Of a stretch of 64,000 nt of DNA, positions 1 through 8,804 are shown piece after piece; position 1 is the stretch's first letter, and each line of letters opens with the position of its first letter. The DNA lies in assembly GCF_003002055.1 (NCBI RefSeq), contig NZ_PVZF01000003.1, positions 62,001-126,000 on the forward strand, written 5' to 3'. Source of the stretch: Kineococcus rhizosphaerae (lineage in GTDB: Bacteria; Actinomycetota; Actinomycetes; Actinomycetales; Kineococcaceae). A model generated the notes under the pieces. That model worked only from the letters and a program-made list of their open reading frames with translations. It had not been told where the DNA came from and ran no database searches. The translations under genes and the position numbers were made by a program.

Positions 1-601
1 GGACCACCGCGCCGCCGTCGCGTCGCGCGACGCCCAGCAGCATGTCCAGCACGTCCTGCGCGGCGACGGCGTCGAGGCTGGCGACGGGTTCGTCGGCGAA
101 GACGATCCTGGGCGCGGTGATCAGGGCCCGCGCGACCGCCGCCCGCTGCACCTCGCCCCCGGACAGTTCCTGCGGGACGGCGAGTCCGGCGTGCTCGAGG
201 CCGACCGTGTCCAGGGCTGCCCGGGCCGCCGTGCGCGACGCGGCGACCTCCCCTCCGTCGAGCAGCAGCGGCAGGGCGACGTTGTCCTCCAGCGTCATGT
301 CCGGCACGAGTTGCCCGTACTGCAGGACGATGCCGACCTCCCGGCGGCGCAGGAGCGCGCGCTGCGCCTCGTCGAGGGTGCGCAGGTCGCGCCCCAGCAG
401 GGTGACGTCCCCGGTCTGGGGCAGCAGCAGGCCGGCGGCGGCGTGCAGCAGCGTGGACTTCCCGCAGCCGCTGGGGCCGGTGACGGCCACCACCTCCCCC
501 GGTTCGACCTGCAGCGACACGTGCCGCAGGGCCGGGGTCCTCGTGTAGGAGTGGCCGACGCCGCGCAGGGTGAGCGGGGTCGTCGCAGCGGTCGGGTTCA
601 C
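1..601 (-). CDS. ABC transporter ATP-binding protein, LolD/MacB-like (partial)
   Basis: The gene starts at a GTG that overlaps the stop of the upstream padR gene (GTGA) and runs off the left edge, leaving about 200 residues. Reading the minus strand gives a Walker [10 protein letters not shown] near residue 45, a signature LSGGEVQRAA, and a Walker B IVFADEP followed by ASLD. Spacing and motifs match the small ATPases that power LolCDE/MacB or FtsX-type permeases (family knowledge). The permease partner is presumably beyond the window edge. Translational coupling to a PadR regulator suggests a drug- or stress-inducible exporter, which is inference. Confidence 0.88.
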   Translation of the reverse strand, partial: MNPTAATTPLTLRGVGHSYTRTPALRHVSLQVEPGEVVAVTGPSGCGKSTLLHAAAGLLLPQTGDVTLLGRDLRTLDEAQRALLRRREVGIVLQYGQLVPDMTLEDNVALPLLLDGGEVAASRTAARAALDTVGLEHAGLAVPQELSGGEVQRAAVARALITAPRIVFADEPVASLDAVAAQDVLDMLLGVARRDGGAVV

Positions 602-1134
602 GCGGTGCCTCCGGGAGTGGTCGTGGACGTTCCGTCGAGGGCGGCGGCGGCCTCGTCGAGCCAGCGCAGGTCGGCGTCGAGGTGCAGGACGGCGTAGCGC
701 CGGGCCAGCCGGGCTCCGAGGTCGTCACCGCCCGACGGCGTCGCGGTGAGGGCGCACATGGCGCGCAGGTGGGCGGTGCGCTGGTCGGCCACGACGGAAC
801 TCGCCCGCCCACCGGTGCGCAGGGCGGCGATCGCCTTGCGCACCAGGTCTTCCGCGCCCGTCGCCGTCGGGGGCGCGGGTTCGGCCAGCCACGCCTGCAG
901 TCGTTCCCGGCCCGCGACGGTGACCGCGTAGACGGTTCGTTCCGGCCCCCCCTCGGAGCGCGTCTCGACCACCTCGGCCAGGCCGTCGCGGACCAGCCGG
1001 CCCAGGGTCGAGTACACCTGCCCGAACGGCAGCGGCTTGGCGTCGGGGAACCACGCGTCGTACTCCCGCTTGAGGTCGTACCCGTGGGCCGGTCCCGAGG
1101 ACAGGAGCGCGAGGTGCAACTCGGCCATGGACAT
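598..1134 (-). CDS. PadR family transcriptional regulator
   Basis: The product is 178 residues beginning MSMAELHLALLSSGPAHGYD, the usual PadR winged-helix start, followed by the wing segment and a C-terminal helical part rich in Ala/Leu. PadR proteins are repressors that sense phenolics or drugs and often sit upstream of ABC exporters. The reading frame stays open further upstream, but that extension lacks family similarity. The ATG at 1134 is also preceded by a TACAGT hexamer seven bases away, as in a leaderless promoter. The stop overlaps the ABC ATPase start, so the two genes form one operon, probably autoregulated. Confidence 0.88.
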   Translation of the reverse strand: MSMAELHLALLSSGPAHGYDLKREYDAWFPDAKPLPFGQVYSTLGRLVRDGLAEVVETRSEGGPERTVYAVTVAGRERLQAWLAEPAPPTATGAEDLVRKAIAALRTGGRASSVVADQRTAHLRAMCALTATPSGGDDLGARLARRYAVLHLDADLRWLDEAAAALDGTSTTTPGGTA

Positions 1135-1250
1135 GCGCGTCACTGTACACACGGAGTACGTACTGAATGAATAGTTGGGCGGACTCTCGCCGACGTGTGA
1201 CGCTGAGCGGCCCCCGGGGGGGTGTGCGACACCGGGTGCGGCCAGTCCGA

Positions 1251-1307
1251 AACGGCACGTTGACTCCACGGTCCCGTTCATCGAGACCGCGGAGTCAACG
1301 TGCCGTT
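1251..1307. terminator. long hairpin downstream of aminotransferase gene
   Basis: Arms at 1251-1273 and 1285-1307 are 23 bases each with an 11-base loop and a single mismatch. On the minus strand that mismatch becomes a G-U pair, so RNA read from the aminotransferase gene (stop at 1317) would form a complete stem. There is only a short U run after it. It could be a terminator or a palindromic repeat element. Confidence 0.6.
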
Positions 1308-1316
1308 GCGCGGGCC

Positions 1317-2717
1317 TCAGACGAGCCGCATCGCCTCGGTCAGCGTCGCGCGCAGGATCTGCTCCATCTCGTCGAACACCGCCTGCCCGCTCGTCAGCGG
1401 CGGGGCGACCTGGATGACGGGTTCACCGCGGTCGTCCGGGCGGCAGTACAGGCCGTTGCGGAACAGCGCGCCCGGCAGGAACTGCTTGATGAGGGTCTCG
1501 CGCTCGCCCAGGTCGAACGTCTCCTTCGTCGCCTTGTCCTTGACGAGCTCGACGGCCCAGAAGTACCCGTCGCCGCGGACGTCGCCGACGATGTCGAGGT
1601 CGAGGAGCTTCTTCAGCGTGTTCCCGAGGGCCTGCTCGTTGTCGAGGACGTTCTGGTTCAGGCCCTCGCGCTCGAAGATGTCGAGGTTCGCCAGCGAGAC
1701 GGCGGCCGAGACGGGGTGCCCGGCGAACGTGTAGCCGTGCGGGAAGAAGTTCTTGCCCTGCAGGAACGGCTCCATGATGCGGTCGGTCGTGATCATCGCG
1801 CCGATCGGCCCGTACCCGGAGCTCATGCCCTTGGCGCACGTGATGATGTCGGGCTGGTAGCCGAACTTCTCCGCCGCGAACATCGTGCCGTGGCGGCCGA
1901 AACCGCAGATGACCTCGTCGGAGACCAGGAGCACGTCGTGCCGGTCGCAGATCTCGCGGACCCGCTGGAAGTACCCCGGCGGCGGGGTGAAGCAGCCGCC
2001 GGAGTTCTGCACGGGCTCCAGGACGACGGCCGCGACGGTGTCGGGACCCTCGAAGAGGATGGCCTCCTCGATGCGGTCGGCGGCCCACCGGCCGAACAGG
2101 ACCGGGTCGGTGGGCGCACCCATCCGCTCGGCGCGGTAGATGTTGGTGTTCGGCACCCGGAAACCACCCGGGGTCAGCGGTTCGAACGCCTGCTTCATGG
2201 CCGGCAGGCCCGTGATCGCCAGGGCGCCCTGCGGGGTGCCGTGGTAGGCCGTGGCCCGCGAGATCACCTTGTGCTTCATCGGTTTGCCGGTGAGCTTGAA
2301 GTACTGCTTGGCGACCTTCCAGGCGCTCTCGACGGCCTCGCCGCCGCCGGTGGTGAAGAACACCCGGTTCAGGTCGCCCGGGGCGTAGCCGGCGATCCGG
2401 TCGGCGAGCTGGATGGCGGGTTCGGTGGCGTAGCCCCAGACGGGGAAGAACGCGAGCTGGCGGGCCTGCTGGGCCATGACCTCGGCCAGTTCCTCGCGGC
2501 CGTGCCCGACCTGCACGACGAACAGCCCGGACAGCCCGTCGAGGACCTTGTGCCCCTGGTCGTCCCAGATGTACGCACCCTCGCCCTTGGTGATCACGGG
2601 CGCGGGCCTGTCCTGGTAGGCGCCCATGCGGGCGAAGTGCATCCAGAGGTGGTCGCGGGCGGCCTCGGTGAGGTCGGAGCCTCCCGCGCCCGTCACCGTC
2701 TGCTCGGTCACCGTCAT
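1317..2717 (-). CDS. class III (aspartate aminotransferase family) PLP aminotransferase
   Basis: The product is 466 residues. The ATG at 2717 is preceded by a strong GAGGAGG. Visible landmarks are GGGEAVESAWK (phosphate loop), DEVICGFGR (Asp contacting the PLP ring) and ITCAKGMSSG with the Schiff-base lysine. This is the omega-amino acid, beta-alanine or GABA:pyruvate type. It lies divergent from a PucR-type regulator beside the ureide pathway, so it may handle amino or keto acids released by purine or pyrimidine breakdown. The exact substrate cannot be read from sequence. A long hairpin follows the stop. Confidence 0.85.
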   Translation of the reverse strand: MTVTEQTVTGAGGSDLTEAARDHLWMHFARMGAYQDRPAPVITKGEGAYIWDDQGHKVLDGLSGLFVVQVGHGREELAEVMAQQARQLAFFPVWGYATEPAIQLADRIAGYAPGDLNRVFFTTGGGEAVESAWKVAKQYFKLTGKPMKHKVISRATAYHGTPQGALAITGLPAMKQAFEPLTPGGFRVPNTNIYRAERMGAPTDPVLFGRWAADRIEEAILFEGPDTVAAVVLEPVQNSGGCFTPPPGYFQRVREICDRHDVLLVSDEVICGFGRHGTMFAAEKFGYQPDIITCAKGMSSGYGPIGAMITTDRIMEPFLQGKNFFPHGYTFAGHPVSAAVSLANLDIFEREGLNQNVLDNEQALGNTLKKLLDLDIVGDVRGDGYFWAVELVKDKATKETFDLGERETLIKQFLPGALFRNGLYCRPDDRGEPVIQVAPPLTSGQAVFDEMEQILRATLTEAMRLV

Positions 2718-2850
2718 GTCCAGCCTCCTCGACGTTCGCACCGACGCTCGGTCACGATCCTCCCACCCTGCCGCCGCAGGGCCGGGAGTTCCAGCGACGT
2801 TCCGTCGGCGGACTGCGGGGATCACGGACGATCCGTCGTACCCTCGGTGC

Positions 2851-4344
2851 GTGCTGACGGTCGCCGACGTCCTCGCTCTGCCGGTCCTGGCCGCGGGCTC
2901 GCCCCGGGTGCGGGCCGGTGAGGACGCGCTCGACGCCCCGGTGCGCTGGGTGCACGTGACCGAGCAGGCCGACGTGGCCGGGCTGCTGGACGGCGGCGAG
3001 CTCCTGCTGTCGACGGGGATCGGCTGGCGGGCAGGCACCTTCGACGCGCGCGCCTACGTCACCTCCCTCGTGGAGGCCGGGGTCGCCGGTCTGGTCGTGG
3101 AGCTCACTGAGCACCTCGTGGACCTGCCGGCCGACCTCGTGCGCGCGGCCCGGGCGGTGCGGCTGCCCCTGGTCGAGCTGCACCGGGTCGTCCGCTTCGT
3201 CGAGGTCACCGAGCAGGTCCACGCCCGGCTGCTGCACGAGCAGTACGAGAGGTTGCGCTTCGCCGACCGCGTGCACGCGACGTTCGCCTCGCTGGGGCTC
3301 GTGGACACCTCCGCGCAGGAGGTGCTCGACCGCGCCGCGGGCCTGCTGGGCGGACCCGTCGTGCTGGAGGACCTCGCCCACCGGGTGGTGGGTCACGTCA
3401 GCCACGGCGCGGCGGAGCTCCTCGTCGACTGGCCGCGCCGCTCGCGCCGGGAGGTCGTCAACGAGGGGTGGCTGGTGGCCGACGCCGGACCCGCCGGCGA
3501 CCGGTGGGGCCGGCTCATCGCGCCCGGACCGGTCGAGGCCCGCGACGGCCTGCTCGTGCTGGAACGGGCCGCGGAGGTGCTGACCGTGCTGCGCCTGCTG
3601 CGCGGGGACCCCGCCGACGGGGACGACCTCGCGCTGCGGGCCCACGACGACCTCGTGCGGGACCTGCTGCGCGCCCGAGCCGTCGACGAGAACGCCCTGC
3701 GGCAACGGCTGCGGGCGCTCGGGGTCAGCGCCCGGGGCGGGTTCGTCGCCGTGGCCGTGGTGGGCGCCGAGCGCACCGAGGTGTCCGCGGCCGTCACCGC
3801 GGTCCGGGCCGCGGGGGTGACGGGGATGGTCGGGGACCGGGACGGGCCCGTCGTCGGGGTGCTGCTGGTCGGCAGCGCCCGCAGCCTGGAGGAGACCCTG
3901 CCGAAGCTCGCCGCGGCCCTGCCGGCGACGGCCACGGCGGGGGCGGCGGAGCACGTCGCCGACCTCACGGCGACCGGCGCGGGGTTCGCCGAGGCGCGCC
4001 ACGTCGCGCAGGTCGCCTCGGCCTTCCCGGGGCGCGTCCCGGGCCGGGTGCACCGCACGGCCGACCTCGGGGTCCGGGGACTGCTCTGGCGGCTGCGCAC
4101 CGACGCCCGGCTGGCCGAGTTCGCCGAGGCGCAGCTCGCCCCGCTGTTCGACACCCCCGAGGACCTCGCCTTGCTGAGGGCCTACCTGGAGGTCAACGGC
4201 TCGATGACGCGCCTGGCCGAACGCCTGCACCTGTCGCGGCCGGCCACGTACGGCCGCGTGGAGCGGCTGGCGCGACGGCTGGGCCGCGACCTCGAGGACG
4301 CCGAGGTACGCCTGGGGCTGCACCTGGCCCTGCTGACCCGCTGA
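2851..4344 (+). CDS. PucR-type transcriptional regulator of purine catabolism
   Basis: The product is 497 residues. The N-terminal PucR domain (roughly 1-130, starting VLTVADVLALPVL) is followed by a variable middle part and a C-terminal CdaR/PucR helix-turn-helix, with the segment VNGSMTRLAERLHLSRPATY near 445-465. Bacillus PucR activates urate degradation genes. Here it is divergent from the aminotransferase and abuts the allantoinase stop head-on. The GTG at 2851 is chosen because a TACCCT hexamer lies exactly six bases upstream (apparent leaderless start) and the domain begins there. Confidence 0.88.
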   Translation: MLTVADVLALPVLAAGSPRVRAGEDALDAPVRWVHVTEQADVAGLLDGGELLLSTGIGWRAGTFDARAYVTSLVEAGVAGLVVELTEHLVDLPADLVRAARAVRLPLVELHRVVRFVEVTEQVHARLLHEQYERLRFADRVHATFASLGLVDTSAQEVLDRAAGLLGGPVVLEDLAHRVVGHVSHGAAELLVDWPRRSRREVVNEGWLVADAGPAGDRWGRLIAPGPVEARDGLLVLERAAEVLTVLRLLRGDPADGDDLALRAHDDLVRDLLRARAVDENALRQRLRALGVSARGGFVAVAVVGAERTEVSAAVTAVRAAGVTGMVGDRDGPVVGVLLVGSARSLEETLPKLAAALPATATAGAAEHVADLTATGAGFAEARHVAQVASAFPGRVPGRVHRTADLGVRGLLWRLRTDARLAEFAEAQLAPLFDTPEDLALLRAYLEVNGSMTRLAERLHLSRPATYGRVERLARRLGRDLEDAEVRLGLHLALLTR

Positions 4345-5673
4345 TCAGCGCGACAGGAGCCGGCCCGACGGGTCGTCGAGGTCCACCGGCGCTCCGCGCC
4401 GCCACGTCGACCGCACCACGCCGACGAGGTCGCGCCCCGCGTACGGCGTCACCTTGTTCTTGTGGTGCAGCGCCTGCGCGTCGACCGTCCACGCCTGCTC
4501 CGGGGCGAAGACGGCGAAGTCGGCGACGTTGCCGGCCCGGATCCGCCCGCGGTCGCCCAGGCCCGCGAGGTCGGCCGTGGCCGACGACATCCACCCCACG
4601 ACGGTGGCCAGCGGCACCCCGCGCTCGCGGGCCGCCGTCCACACCACCGGCAGCCCGATCTGCAGGGAAGCGATCCCGCCCCACGCCGCCCCGAAGTCCC
4701 CCTCGGACAGCCGCTTGAGCTCGGCCGTGCAGGGCGAGTGGTCGGACACCACGCAGTCGATCGTCCCGTCCAGCAGACCGCGCCACAACGCGTCCTGCTC
4801 GGCCCGGTCGCGGATGGGTGGGCAGCACTTGAACGCCGTGTCCCCGTCGGGGACGTGGTCGGCGTCGAGCGTCAGGTAGTGCGGGCACGTCTCGACGGTG
4901 ATCCGCGTCCCGGCGGCCTTCGCGGCCCGGACCTCCGCCAGCCCCGCCGCCGAGGACAGGTGCACGACGTGGGCCCGGGCCCCCGCGCGGGCCGCGGCCT
5001 CGGCCACGGTCCGGACCGCGACCGCCTCGGCGCTCGGCGGCCGGGAGGCCACGAAGTCGGCGAAGCGCGGGCCTCCGGCGTGCTCGTGCAGCTCCCCGCC
5101 GTCCTCGGCGTGCACGAGCATCAGCCCGTCGAAGCGGGCGAGCTCGGTCAGCGCCTCCTGCAACCCGGCGGCGTCCAGCGGCGGGAACTCCTCCACACCC
5201 GAGTCGAGCAGGAAGCACTTCACGCCGTAGACCCCCGCCTCGTGCAGCGGTCCGAGCTGGTCGGCGTTGCCGGGGACCGCACCGCCCCAGAACCCGACGT
5301 CCACGGCGCACCGCCCCTGCGCCGCCGCCCGCTTGACGGCCAGGGCGGCCGGGTCGAGGGTCGCGGGAACGCTGTTGAGGGGCATGTCGAGGATCGTCGT
5401 GACCCCCCCGGCCGCCGCGGCCCGGGTGGCGGAGGCGAAACCCTCCCACTCGGTGCGGCCGGGTTCGTTGACGTGCACGTGAGTGTCGACCAGCCCCGGC
5501 AGGAGCACCTCGTCGTCGGCGAGCACGACCTCCCGGCCGGCGCCCCAGGGGTGGTCGACGTCCTCGACCCCCGCGACGTACCCGTCGCGGACCCCCACCG
5601 ACGCCGGCCGTTCGGTGCCGTCGACGACGGCGCGCCGCGCCCGGAGCACCACGTCCACCTGGTCGCCGCTCAC
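4345..5673 (-). CDS. allB: allantoinase
   Basis: The product is 442 residues of the cyclic amidohydrolase superfamily, converting allantoin to allantoate. Metal ligands are visible: DTHVHVNEPGRTEWEG near residue 64, the probable carbamylated lysine in VYGVKCFL, HAEDG, HVVHLSSAAG, and the catalytic Asp in VSDHSPC. Length matches AllB/PucH. It is the last gene of the minus-strand purine run, 40 bases after guanine deaminase, and its stop touches the pucR stop. A dihydropyrimidinase is the main alternative, but the neighbours favour allantoinase. Confidence 0.92.
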   Translation of the reverse strand: MSGDQVDVVLRARRAVVDGTERPASVGVRDGYVAGVEDVDHPWGAGREVVLADDEVLLPGLVDTHVHVNEPGRTEWEGFASATRAAAAGGVTTILDMPLNSVPATLDPAALAVKRAAAQGRCAVDVGFWGGAVPGNADQLGPLHEAGVYGVKCFLLDSGVEEFPPLDAAGLQEALTELARFDGLMLVHAEDGGELHEHAGGPRFADFVASRPPSAEAVAVRTVAEAAARAGARAHVVHLSSAAGLAEVRAAKAAGTRITVETCPHYLTLDADHVPDGDTAFKCCPPIRDRAEQDALWRGLLDGTIDCVVSDHSPCTAELKRLSEGDFGAAWGGIASLQIGLPVVWTAARERGVPLATVVGWMSSATADLAGLGDRGRIRAGNVADFAVFAPEQAWTVDAQALHHKNKVTPYAGRDLVGVVRSTWRRGAPVDLDDPSGRLLSR

Positions 5674-5713
5674 GACGCCAGGTCCGTCGGGTTCATCAAG
5701 TCCATCACCTCGT

Positions 5714-6178
5714 TCAGTAGTCGACGCGCTGCGCGCTGGCCAGCCAGGCGTCGAACGGGGCGGGTGAGTTCACGTCCCGGCGTTGCTGGACGGGGACCTC
5801 CCACTCCGCGCGGGGCCGGTCGAACAGCTCGTAGAACGCGCGGTCGTCGAACCCGCCGCGCGCGGCGTCGTGCCGGTCGGCGGCGAACACCACCCGGTCG
5901 ACGCGCGCCCACAGGGACGACGCCAGGCACATCGGGCACGGTTCGCAGCTGGAGTACAACGTCGTGCCGGTCAGCGTGAACGTCCCCAGCGCGGCGCAGG
6001 CCGCGCGGATCGCCTGCACCTCGGCGTGCGCGGTCGGGTCGTTCTGCGCCGTCACGCGGTTCTGCCCGGTCGCCACGACCGTCCCGTCGCGCACGACGAC
6101 GGCCCCGAACGGGCCACCGCCGGCCGCGACGTTCTCCACGGCGAGGCGCACCGACAGGTCGAGGAACTCCTGGTCCAT
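5714..6178 (-). CDS. guaD: guanine deaminase (CDA-fold nucleoside deaminase)
   Basis: The product is 154 residues with the cytidine-deaminase zinc site: HAEVQA (His ligand and catalytic Glu) near residue 51 and SCEPCPMC with the paired cysteines near 82. The C-terminal aromatic stretch is typical of Bacillus-type GuaD, which converts guanine to xanthine. Its ATG shares one base with the uricase stop (TGATG), implying translational coupling. A tRNA-adenosine deaminase role is unlikely because of the C-terminal region and the catabolic neighbours. Confidence 0.85.
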   Translation of the reverse strand: MDQEFLDLSVRLAVENVAAGGGPFGAVVVRDGTVVATGQNRVTAQNDPTAHAEVQAIRAACAALGTFTLTGTTLYSSCEPCPMCLASSLWARVDRVVFAADRHDAARGGFDDRAFYELFDRPRAEWEVPVQQRRDVNSPAPFDAWLASAQRVDY

Positions 6179-7080
6179 CACCGCTCCCACGCCAACGGCG
6201 CCGCCGGCACGTCGTCGCGCGCCACGACCGCCTGGATCAGCCCATAGGGGCGGTCGTCGGCGTGGAACACCTCGCCCGCGTTCGGCACGTCGAACCGGGC
6301 GAGGTCGTAGAGGAAGTGGTGCTTGTTGGGCGCCGCCAGCCGGACCTCGACCACGCCCGGGACCTCCTCGATCGCTGCCTTCCCCATGTGCCACAGGGTC
6401 TGCTGGAGGGCGAAGGAGTGCAGGGTCGCGAACTGGGTGAGGAAGGCCCGCTTCACGGCGTCGTAGGCGGCGTCGAAGTCGAACCCGTCGGCCAGGCAGG
6501 TCGCGTCGTAGCGCCACTGCGCCACCAGCGAGGTCGCCATGACCCGGTCCTCGGTGGGTTCGAGCGTCGTGTAGGCGTCGGTGAGGAAGTCCTTGAACTC
6601 CGACCCGGTGGACTTGAGGACGGTGAAGTCCTTCAGGCCGGCCACGACGTGGGTCTGCTGCGCCTCGCCCTCGCCGGCCACGGTCACGGCGGCCGTGCGC
6701 ACCTCGCTGCCGCTGCGCGTCCACGTGTGGTCGTGGTCGTGGCCGTCGACGACGACGCGCGTCCAGGCGTAGGAGTCCACGTCGATCCGCGCCCCGTGCA
6801 CGGGGTCGACGTCGTCGACGAAGTGCCGGGCCAGGTCGAGGGCGTACCCCTCGACGCTGGAGACGCCCTTCTCCTTGGCGTAGGAGTACATCGTGTTCTT
6901 CTGCGAGTCGGTGGGCAGGACCTTGCTCTGGTCGCCCGTGAGGTAGGCGTCGGCGAAGTCGCCGCGCAGCGTCGAGGTGACGTTCAGGTCGACGATCTCG
7001 TGGCGCGGGGTGTCGCGCTGGAACCGGACGACGCGGTTCTCCGCCTTGCCGTACTGGTGACCCGCCAGGACCACGGCCAT
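6178..7080 (-). CDS. urate oxidase (uricase)
   Basis: The product is 300 residues and forms 5-hydroxyisourate and H2O2 from urate without a cofactor. Landmarks are YGKAENRVVRF at the N-terminus, the catalytic-threonine segment VLPTDSQKNTMY near 57-68, QWRYD, and the NKHHFLYDL motif near 250 that carries the catalytic His. Length equals the family norm for the two-T-fold protein. It lies five bases after HIU hydrolase and overlaps guaD, so product and next enzyme are made from one message. Confidence 0.95.
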   Translation of the reverse strand: MAVVLAGHQYGKAENRVVRFQRDTPRHEIVDLNVTSTLRGDFADAYLTGDQSKVLPTDSQKNTMYSYAKEKGVSSVEGYALDLARHFVDDVDPVHGARIDVDSYAWTRVVVDGHDHDHTWTRSGSEVRTAAVTVAGEGEAQQTHVVAGLKDFTVLKSTGSEFKDFLTDAYTTLEPTEDRVMATSLVAQWRYDATCLADGFDFDAAYDAVKRAFLTQFATLHSFALQQTLWHMGKAAIEEVPGVVEVRLAAPNKHHFLYDLARFDVPNAGEVFHADDRPYGLIQAVVARDDVPAAPLAWER

Positions 7081-7085
7081 GTCTT

Positions 7086-7403
7086 TCAGCTCCCTCGGTA
7101 GGTCGAGTAGGCGAACGGGGACAGCAGGAGGGGGACGTGCAGGTGCGGTTCACCGTCCGCGGTGAACGCGACGACGACCTCGGGGTAGAAGGTCTTCCAC
7201 CCGGCCGTCGCGCACCACTCCCCCGTCGCGAAGGACAGCCGGTAGGTGCCGCGCGGCAGGTCCTCGGCCAGCCGGGCGCGACCGTCGGCGTCGGTGACCG
7301 CCTCCACCAGGCGGCTGCCGTCGGCGGCCGACAGGCACAGGGCCACGCCGGCGGCGGGGGTCCCCGTGACGGCGTCCAGGACGTGGGTGGACAGGCTGGT
7401 CAC
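7086..7403 (-). CDS. 5-hydroxyisourate hydrolase (transthyretin-like)
   Basis: The product is 105 residues. It starts MTSLSTHVLDAVTG (His of the active site), carries HLHVPLLLSP and ends with the diagnostic YRGS tetrapeptide. It hydrolyses 5-hydroxyisourate to OHCU. The common HYHVPLLLSP motif has Leu in place of Tyr, a mild variation. The GTG start overlaps the stop of the OHCU decarboxylase gene (GTGA). Confidence 0.95.
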   Translation of the reverse strand: MTSLSTHVLDAVTGTPAAGVALCLSAADGSRLVEAVTDADGRARLAEDLPRGTYRLSFATGEWCATAGWKTFYPEVVVAFTADGEPHLHVPLLLSPFAYSTYRGS

Positions 7404-7879
7404 GAGAACAACCTCTGCAGCCGCAACCGGGTGATGGCCCCCAGTTCCTTGCGCAGGACCGCGCGTTCGACGACGGGGTCGTTGTCGATCCGCGCGTTCA
7501 GGATCGCCAGCAGCTCCTCGGCGCTCTTGCCCGAGGCGAAGACCAGGTACACGTGCCCGAAGCGTTCCTCGTAGCGGCGGTTGCCCTCGGCGAGCTCGCG
7601 CAGGACGTCGACCCCCGCCGCCAGGGCCCCGGCCTGCTCCTGCCGGGAGGTCGCGCTCTCCGAGCGCTCACCGATGCGGGGGTGCGCCGCCAGGGCACGG
7701 TCGACGTCGGCCTCGGAGGTCGCCGCCAGCTCCCGGTCGGCCGCGGCGAGCAGGTCGTCCAGCGACGCGAACGGCCGCGCCGCGGTCACCCGGGCCGCCC
7801 AGGCCGGGGCGTCGCAGCACGTGCGCAGCAGGTCCCGGCAGGCGCGGGCGTCGAGCGTGCGGAACTCCCGGAGGTTCAC
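7400..7879 (-). CDS. 2-oxo-4-hydroxy-4-carboxy-5-ureidoimidazoline decarboxylase
   Basis: The product is 159 residues and all-helical by composition, with the catalytic segment AAHPRIGE near residue 66 and the conserved FGHVYLVFASGKSAEELL segment toward the end. It produces (S)-allantoin from OHCU, completing urate to allantoin together with the two downstream genes. GTG at 7879 is the start at which family similarity begins (NLREFRTLDARACRDLL). It sits 43 bases after the second ABC permease, so it is probably co-transcribed with the importer. Confidence 0.93.
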   Translation of the reverse strand: MNLREFRTLDARACRDLLRTCCDAPAWAARVTAARPFASLDDLLAAADRELAATSEADVDRALAAHPRIGERSESATSRQEQAGALAAGVDVLRELAEGNRRYEERFGHVYLVFASGKSAEELLAILNARIDNDPVVERAVLRKELGAITRLRLQRLFS

Positions 7880-7922
7880 GCCGCCCCCGCGACGGGACGC
7901 GCGGACGGGCGGGGGCCGGACG

Positions 7923-8804
7923 TCACGTGGTGCTCCTCGGGTACTTGGCCAGGACCAGCGTCTCCACGATGCTGACCAGGGTGTAGAGCAGGATCGAGGT
8001 GAAGGTGACGACGACGACGATCGACCAGACCTTGTTGTACTGGACCTGGGAGTTGGCCCGGAAGATCTCCGCCCCCATGCCCGTCCCCGAGAACAGCCAC
8101 TCGTAGAGCATGGCACCGATCACCGCACCGGGCACCGAGATCCGGATGGCCGCGAACAGGTTCGGCAGGGCGCTGGGGATCGCCACCTTGCGCAGCGCGG
8201 TCCACTTCGAGCCCCCGTTGACGCGGATGACGTCGATCGCCTGCGGCGACGCCGAGCGCAGCCCGGTGGCCGCGTTGACGAGGACCGGGAAGAACACGAC
8301 GACCCCGCCGATCGCGGCCTGACCGCCCAGACCGCGGCCGAAGAGGATCCCGATGAGGGGGGCCATGGCGACCAGCGGGACCGAGCGCAGCAGCATCGCC
8401 AGCGGCATGAAGACGAACTCCAGGGGCCGCAGGACGGTGAACAGCGAGGCGACGACGACGGCCGCGACGACGCCGGTCACGAAACCCGTCACCGAGTCCG
8501 TGAGCGTGATCTTCAGCGCCGCCTCGATCGCGGCCCGGTTCTCGGCGGCCTTGGGCACCGAGAACAGGTAGTCGTAGACGTCGAGCGGACGCTTCCCGAC
8601 GAAGGCGTCCACGTCGAACAGCCGCAGCAGGGCGTACCAGGCGACGACGAGGACGACCGTGGAGATCAGCAGGGTGAGCACGGCGACGCCGATGCGGCGG
8701 CTGACGGCGGCGGCCACCGAGGCCCCACTGCGGTTCTGGTGCACGGGGTTCGCGGCGACGTCCGGGACGGCGTTCTGGACGGTGTTCTGGACGGGAACGG
8801 CCAT
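7923..8804 (-). CDS. ABC transporter permease (SsuC/ThiX-like)
   Basis: The product is 293 residues with about six hydrophobic segments after a 35-residue cytoplasmic N-terminus. The EAA coupling loop reads GGSKWTALRKVAIPSALPNL near 195-215. The start overlaps the stop of the other permease by one base. It pairs with the neighbouring permease to form a heterodimeric importer channel. Substrate is not determined by sequence; placement directly before the urate genes suggests a purine, ureide or related N-heterocycle. Confidence 0.88.
   Translation of the reverse strand: MAVPVQNTVQNAVPDVAANPVHQNRSGASVAAAVSRRIGVAVLTLLISTVVLVVAWYALLRLFDVDAFVGKRPLDVYDYLFSVPKAAENRAAIEAALKITLTDSVTGFVTGVVAAVVVASLFTVLRPLEFVFMPLAMLLRSVPLVAMAPLIGILFGRGLGGQAAIGGVVVFFPVLVNAATGLRSASPQAIDVIRVNGGSKWTALRKVAIPSALPNLFAAIRISVPGAVIGAMLYEWLFSGTGMGAEIFRANSQVQYNKVWSIVVVVTFTSILLYTLVSIVETLVLAKYPRSTT

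Noticed and set aside
598..1281. Longer PadR protein starting at 1281.
   Set aside because: The extra 49 residues match nothing and would run through the divergent hairpin region; the ATG at 1134 fits the domain and a -10 hexamer.
1251..1307. Terminal inverted repeats of an insertion sequence.
   Set aside because: The arms enclose only 11 bases, with no transposase remnant or target duplication nearby.
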